Below are positions 7,391-9,731 of a stretch of DNA of 9,731 bases, one piece after another. A program made the position numbers and the translations under genes. The notes under the pieces are model-generated. The model saw only the letters and a program-made list of their open reading frames with translations. It did no database searches and was not told where the DNA came from. The DNA is taken from the NCBI GenBank assembly GCA_964611585.1, contig CAZTAK010000081.1, positions 1 to 9,731 on the forward strand, read 5' to 3'. This DNA is from CAZTAK01 sp964611585. GTDB taxonomy: Bacteria; Pseudomonadota; Alphaproteobacteria; SHVP01. Each line of letters opens with the position of its first letter. Positions within the stretch are counted from its first letter, which is position 1.

Positions 7391-8554
7391 TTAGTTGGTG
7401 CTGGCGGGAATCTTGAAAACCTGACCGGGAAATATCAGGTCGGGATCGCCGATCTGGTCCCGGTTGGCTGCAAGTATCTCTGTAAATCGAACGCCTTCCC
7501 CGTAGGTGGCGCGTGCAATCCGCCACAAGCTGTTGCCCGGCTGGACGATGACCTGGCCTTGCCGCAGTTCGATAATCGCCTGCTCGGCGCGCTGGAACGG
7601 CAGGGTGATGCGCGCCACCACCTCGCCACCCGGCTTCACGGTATCGACACGCAACTGGTGGGGACCGGGCGAAATGGCCGAGTCCAGGACCAGTTGCCAG
7701 GCACCTTCGGCGTCGCTGACAGTGGTTCCGATCAGACGGTTGTCGCTGTAAACCCGGACCTCCGTGTTGGGATCGGCGCGCCCGGCAATTACCACGTTGC
7801 CCGCCCCGTCGTAGTCGATCACGTCGAACGAAACTCCAGGGCCGCCTTCGGCGCGGGCAACCGGTCCCGTGGCGCCCTGCAACACGCGCGTTGGCCGTTC
7901 CGCATCGCGCGGAGTCAAAACGGCAACGGCGACCAATTGCCGGGCGTCGGCCTCCGGCGCCGGAATCGCAAGGACCACGGTATCGACCGACTCGATCCGG
8001 GCCTCGCCAGGACGGCCTGCTTCGAGCGTCAATTGCCGCGTACCGGGGCCGATCGGCATATCGGGAACCAGCACCCATTCACCGCGAGGATCCGCGACGG
8101 CTCTGCCGATCGGCTCACCCTGGTCAAGAACCGTGACCTCCGCGCCCGGTTCCGCCCGGCCGGCGATGACAGCGTTACCGTCACGCGCAATGCGTACCGC
8201 GTCGAACGTCGGCACCGGCTGCAGCCCGGCCACGTCGGGTTGATCGGATGTCGCGACGATCTCGGCTGTGGCGGGTTGATCGGGGGCCTCGACGATTCGC
8301 GGGCGCGGCCGCACAACCGGCTCCGGTTCGGCGGCGGCCAGCGGCGCATCGGTTTCGGCGCGTGTGGCGTCCGGCAGCTGGTCGCTCTCGGGCACCGCCA
8401 CGGTTTCTGCGGGCGAAGGGGTCGCGTCCCCCGTTGTTCGCGGAACTTCGGCACGCGGCGGCGCAGTGTCGGACGCAGGGTCGCGCGGCCAGAAATACCA
8501 GTAGGCTCCCGCCCCGATCGCGGCGAGCACGACGATCATCAACAGATAACGCAC
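7391..8554 (-). CDS. Membrane-anchored protein with two Ig-like repeats and a C-terminal LysM domain
   Basis: A 387-residue envelope protein, probably held in the inner membrane by its N-terminal segment (4-20) and facing the periplasm. A long Pro/Ala/Glu-rich linker spans about 23-115. Two related beta-rich, Ig-like repeats follow, at about 116-197 and 243-318. Each contains a GNxVIAGRAxP motif and a later GxW motif, and they align along their length, implying internal duplication. The C-terminal LysM domain (334-384, including PGNSLWRIARATYGEG and PDLIFPGQVFKIP) should bind peptidoglycan. The start is GTG 8554: AGGAA (8561-8565 read on this strand) lies 6 nt upstream, better than the in-frame ATG five codons in. 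LysM proteins of this build are common in alphaproteobacteria. There is no catalytic domain, so a structural or wall-tethering role is inferred. Confidence 0.9.
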   Translation of the reverse strand: MRYLLMIVVLAAIGAGAYWYFWPRDPASDTAPPRAEVPRTTGDATPSPAETVAVPESDQLPDATRAETDAPLAAAEPEPVVRPRPRIVEAPDQPATAEIVATSDQPDVAGLQPVPTFDAVRIARDGNAVIAGRAEPGAEVTVLDQGEPIGRAVADPRGEWVLVPDMPIGPGTRQLTLEAGRPGEARIESVDTVVLAIPAPEADARQLVAVAVLTPRDAERPTRVLQGATGPVARAEGGPGVSFDVIDYDGAGNVVIAGRADPNTEVRVYSDNRLIGTTVSDAEGAWQLVLDSAISPGPHQLRVDTVKPGGEVVARITLPFQRAEQAIIELRQGQVIVQPGNSLWRIARATYGEGVRFTEILAANRDQIGDPDLIFPGQVFKIPASTN

Positions 8555-8597
8555 GGAAGGTTCCTGTTGCCGCTATGGCGCTGCCAGGCGAGGCGTC

Positions 8598-8625
8598 AGT
8601 ATATCACCGTCGACGGTCGGCACAA
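8598..8625 (-). promoter_or_regulatory. Candidate promoter of the LysM gene
   Basis: Read on the minus strand, TTGTGC (8625-8620) is followed after 16 bp by TATACT (8603-8598), a 5 of 6 match to the -10 consensus; the -35 match is weak (3 of 6). Transcription would start near 8591, giving a leader of about 37 nt before the GTG at 8554. The promoter lies in the 96-bp gap after the stop of the upstream minus-strand gene, so the LysM gene could be transcribed on its own as well as by read-through. Confidence 0.4.
8606..8617. promoter_or_regulatory. Perfect 12-bp palindrome ACCGTCGACGGT
   Basis: This gapless palindrome lies wholly in the spacer between the candidate -35 and -10 boxes of the LysM promoter. 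That position is typical for MerR-type activators or for repressors that block polymerase. Which protein, if any, binds it cannot be read here; a GC-rich palindrome of this length can also occur by chance. Confidence 0.4.
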
Positions 8626-8650
8626 CGCACGCCGCCGCACCCTTGCGGGC

Positions 8651-9022
8651 CTAGTCCGCCAGCGCCCTCTCGATCTCGGCGCCGCCGAATCCGTGTTCGG
8701 AATCGTGAGCGCGGACACGAACGGTTACGACCGCGGCCTCGATCCGCACGCCCGTCAGGCTGCGGGTAAAGGGCTGTTCGTATTCGTGCGGATGCAGCAG
8801 TTTGCGCGTCGCCAGTATGCGCCCGTCCGGCGCCAGCACTTCCCAGCGGTCGGAATAGTGCTCCCAACCGGTATCTTGGTGTCGCACCGTAACGTCAAAC
8901 CGGTATAGATTGGCCCCGGTGGCCGTAATCTGTACCGCCACGACATCGGCCTCGCCCGCCCCCGCTGGCACGGCAGCCAAGAACCCGATCAACAACGCAG
9001 CAAACAGCAAGTGATACCTCAT
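8651..9022 (-). CDS. Small secreted protein with conserved-looking histidine motifs
   Basis: A 123-residue protein with a clear Sec signal peptide: a hydrophobic core at about 5-18 and likely cleavage after AGA at 22. The mature protein is about 100 residues and mostly beta-rich, with three motif-like segments: HQDTGWEHYSDRWEVL (48-63), LLHPHEYEQPFTRSL (75-89) and HDSEHGFGG (106-114). Together they hold six histidines (48, 55, 77, 79, 106, 110), which could bind a metal; this is inference. I recall similar uncharacterised proteins in alphaproteobacteria but know no function. The ATG at 9022 has GAGGA (9033-9037) 10 nt upstream. That site lies inside the divergent LOG gene, because the two start codons overlap at CATG. 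The LysM gene follows 96 bp downstream on the same strand, and both products are envelope proteins. Confidence 0.87.
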   Translation of the reverse strand: MRYHLLFAALLIGFLAAVPAGAGEADVVAVQITATGANLYRFDVTVRHQDTGWEHYSDRWEVLAPDGRILATRKLLHPHEYEQPFTRSLTGVRIEAAVVTVRVRAHDSEHGFGGAEIERALAD

Positions 9023-9023
9023 G
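9020..9023. other. CATG: overlapping start codons of two divergent genes
   Basis: The minus-strand ATG (9022-9020) and the plus-strand ATG (9021-9023) share two base pairs within the palindrome CATG. There is no intergenic space, so each gene's ribosome binding site and promoter must lie inside the coding sequence of the other. Neither gene offers a good alternative start: the secreted protein needs its N-terminal signal peptide, and the LOG frame is closed by a TGA at 9012-9014. Confidence 0.75.
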
Positions 9024-9605
9024 TCGAAGATTTCCTCATTATGCGTTTACTGCGGCTCCAGCCTCGATGTCGATCCCGCCTTCCGCGACGCCGCCCAACG
9101 CCTGGGAAAGTTGCTCGCACAAGCGAGCGTATCCGTCGTCTTTGGGGGCGGGCAAGTCGGTTTGATGGGCCTTCTTGCCGATGCCGCGCTCGATGCGGGC
9201 GGCGAGGTGATCGGGGTGATCCCGCGCCACCTCGACGAGATCGAAGTCGGGCACCACACCGTCACGAAACTCCATGTCGTGGACAACATGCACGTCCGCA
9301 AGGAACTGATGTTCCGGCTGTCGGACGGTTTCGTCATTCTTCCGGGCGGTCTCGGGACGCTGGACGAGACGTTCGAAATCATCACCTGGAAGCAGCTGCA
9401 TCTCCATGACAAGCCCGTGGTGATCGTTAATACCGACGGATACTGGACCCCGCTGCTCGATCTTATCGATCACATTTCGGCAAAAGGGTTTATGCACGAC
9501 GGCCGCGAACCCTTCTTCCGTGTGGTCGATTCCGTGGATGAGGTTCTGCCCGCGCTGGCGGCAGCGCCTGAACCCCAAATCGCTCCGGAGATCGACCGAA
9601 TCTAG
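9021..9605 (+). CDS. LOG-family protein (TIGR00730-type; cytokinin riboside 5'-monophosphate phosphoribohydrolase-like)
   Basis: A 194-residue cytoplasmic Rossmann-fold enzyme of the Lonely Guy family. Members cleave the N-glycosidic bond of nucleoside 5'-monophosphates, releasing the base and ribose 5-phosphate; in bacteria the substrate may be AMP-like or a modified adenine nucleotide. Hallmarks are CVYCGSS (8-14), GGGQVGLMG (42-50), MHVRKELM (90-97, supplying the conserved Arg-Lys) and PGGLGTLDE (108-116), the family signature PGGxGTxxE with E116. The length is normal and the C-terminal tail from about 181 is Pro-rich and variable. The start at ATG 9021 agrees with the usual M-x-x-I-S-S-L-CVYCGS beginning. 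No good ribosome binding site is visible upstream. Many such proteins were formerly annotated as lysine decarboxylases, which is not supported. Confidence 0.94.
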   Translation: MSKISSLCVYCGSSLDVDPAFRDAAQRLGKLLAQASVSVVFGGGQVGLMGLLADAALDAGGEVIGVIPRHLDEIEVGHHTVTKLHVVDNMHVRKELMFRLSDGFVILPGGLGTLDETFEIITWKQLHLHDKPVVIVNTDGYWTPLLDLIDHISAKGFMHDGREPFFRVVDSVDEVLPALAAAPEPQIAPEIDRI

Positions 9606-9615
9606 GTATTCGAGG

Positions 9616-9640
9616 TGGCCGCCGCCCCTTGCGTCGGCCA
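9616..9640. terminator. Hairpin after the LOG gene, possible terminator without a T-tract
   Basis: TGGCCG (9616-9621) pairs with CGGCCA (9635-9640). After one mismatch, CGC (9623-9625) pairs with GCG (9631-9633) around a 5-nt CCCTT loop. The hairpin begins 10 bp past the LOG stop codon, a position that suits a transcript 3' end. No run of T follows, so intrinsic termination would be weak; RNA stabilisation or a Rho-dependent end is equally possible. Confidence 0.4.
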
Positions 9641-9656
9641 ATCGCAGTGGTATGGT
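9629..9656 (+). promoter_or_regulatory. Weak candidate promoter for the last gene
   Basis: TTGCGT (9629-9634) is separated by 16 bp from TATGGT (9651-9656), matching 3 of 6 and 4 of 6 consensus bases. Transcription would start near 9663, about 46 nt before the ATG at 9709. The -35 box overlaps the hairpin after the LOG gene. It is offered only because it is the best-spaced pair in this short gap. Confidence 0.25.
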
Positions 9657-9698
9657 GCGCGCGCTTGGGCTCCGGGGAGCGCCACAGCCACCATAACC
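9649..9698. repeat. Nested inverted repeat in the leader of the last gene
   Basis: GGTATGGTG (9649-9657) pairs with CACCATAACC (9689-9698) through one bulged base. Inside it, GCGCT (9661-9665) pairs with AGCGC (9678-9682). The outer arm ends directly before GGAG (9699-9702), the ribosome binding site of the next gene, so folding could affect its exposure. If transcription starts near 9663 the outer stem would not form in the RNA; it would exist only in read-through or longer transcripts. Confidence 0.35.
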
Positions 9699-9708
9699 GG
9701 AGCTACAT

Positions 9709-9731
9709 ATGCCGAAAATCAAAATTGAAAA
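9709..9731 (+). CDS. Start of a gene cut by the window edge; possibly NADP-isocitrate dehydrogenase
   Basis: The ATG at 9709 follows GGAG (9699-9702) by 6 nt, a good ribosome binding site. The seven readable residues are MPKIKIE. Alphaproteobacterial NADP-dependent isocitrate dehydrogenases typically begin M-x-K-I-K-V-x-N-P-V-V-E-L-D-G, as I recall, and this fragment fits that opening. Seven residues are too few to prove identity, so the existence of a gene is more certain than its name. It runs in the same direction as the LOG gene after a gap of about 103 bp. Confidence 0.5.

Noticed and set aside
7559..8908. 449-codon plus-strand open frame opposite the LysM and secreted-protein genes
   Set aside because: The minus-strand genes carry clear LysM, signal-peptide and ribosome binding signals; this frame reads as low-complexity Arg/Gly/His-rich sequence and spans two real genes.
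9038..9043. CATAAT on the minus strand as -10 box for the secreted-protein gene
   Set aside because: It would place the transcript start after the ribosome binding site, and no -35 match lies at a suitable distance.

Overview
The window is GC-rich, densely packed bacterial DNA. Its genes point to an alphaproteobacterium, perhaps Rhodospirillales-like: an Atm1-type ABC exporter with the typical alphaproteobacterial N-terminal region, a PadR/adaptor/RND efflux cassette, a LOG-family protein, and, at the right edge, seven residues resembling the start of an alphaproteobacterial NADP-isocitrate dehydrogenase. The lineage is inferred from recalled family resemblance, not from a search. I see no tRNA, rRNA, CRISPR array, insertion sequence, integrase or phage gene, so this looks like ordinary chromosome.

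Layout. (1) Bases 54-4956, plus strand: a three-gene operon encoding a PadR-family regulator (126-719), a periplasmic adaptor (716-1801) and an RND inner-membrane pump (1798-4956). The genes are joined by ATGA and GTGA start/stop overlaps. An AT-rich sigma70-like promoter at 54-82, with a GTATAT-N9-ATATAC inverted repeat over its -10 box, precedes the regulator and suggests autorepression of the whole operon. No outer-membrane channel gene is present, so the pump presumably borrows a TolC-like protein encoded elsewhere. (2) Bases 4965-6818, minus strand, convergent with the pump: an Atm1/ABCB7-type exporter, expected to export glutathione-linked compounds. (3) Bases 6819-6961: a divergent intergenic region with a 20-bp tandem repeat and an ACGTA-N7-TACGT inverted repeat. 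(4) Bases 6962-7378, plus: a small unrecognised protein. (5) Bases 7391-8554, minus: a membrane-anchored protein with two Ig-like repeats and a C-terminal LysM domain. (6) Bases 8651-9022, minus: a small secreted protein with histidine-containing motifs. (7) Bases 9021-9605, plus: a LOG-family phosphoribohydrolase whose ATG overlaps the ATG of gene 6 on the opposite strand. (8) Bases 9709 to the end, plus: the first codons of another gene.

The efflux operon and the Atm1 exporter both deal with transport of toxic or thiol-linked compounds, but nothing in the sequence shows that they are co-regulated. The remaining genes look like independent housekeeping or envelope functions. I find no clear undescribed multi-gene system. 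The best leads are regulatory: the PadR operator candidate, the tandem repeats upstream of atm1, the palindrome in the LysM promoter, the overlapping divergent start codons, and the structured leader before the last gene. The small secreted histidine-motif protein is the most interesting uncharacterised product.
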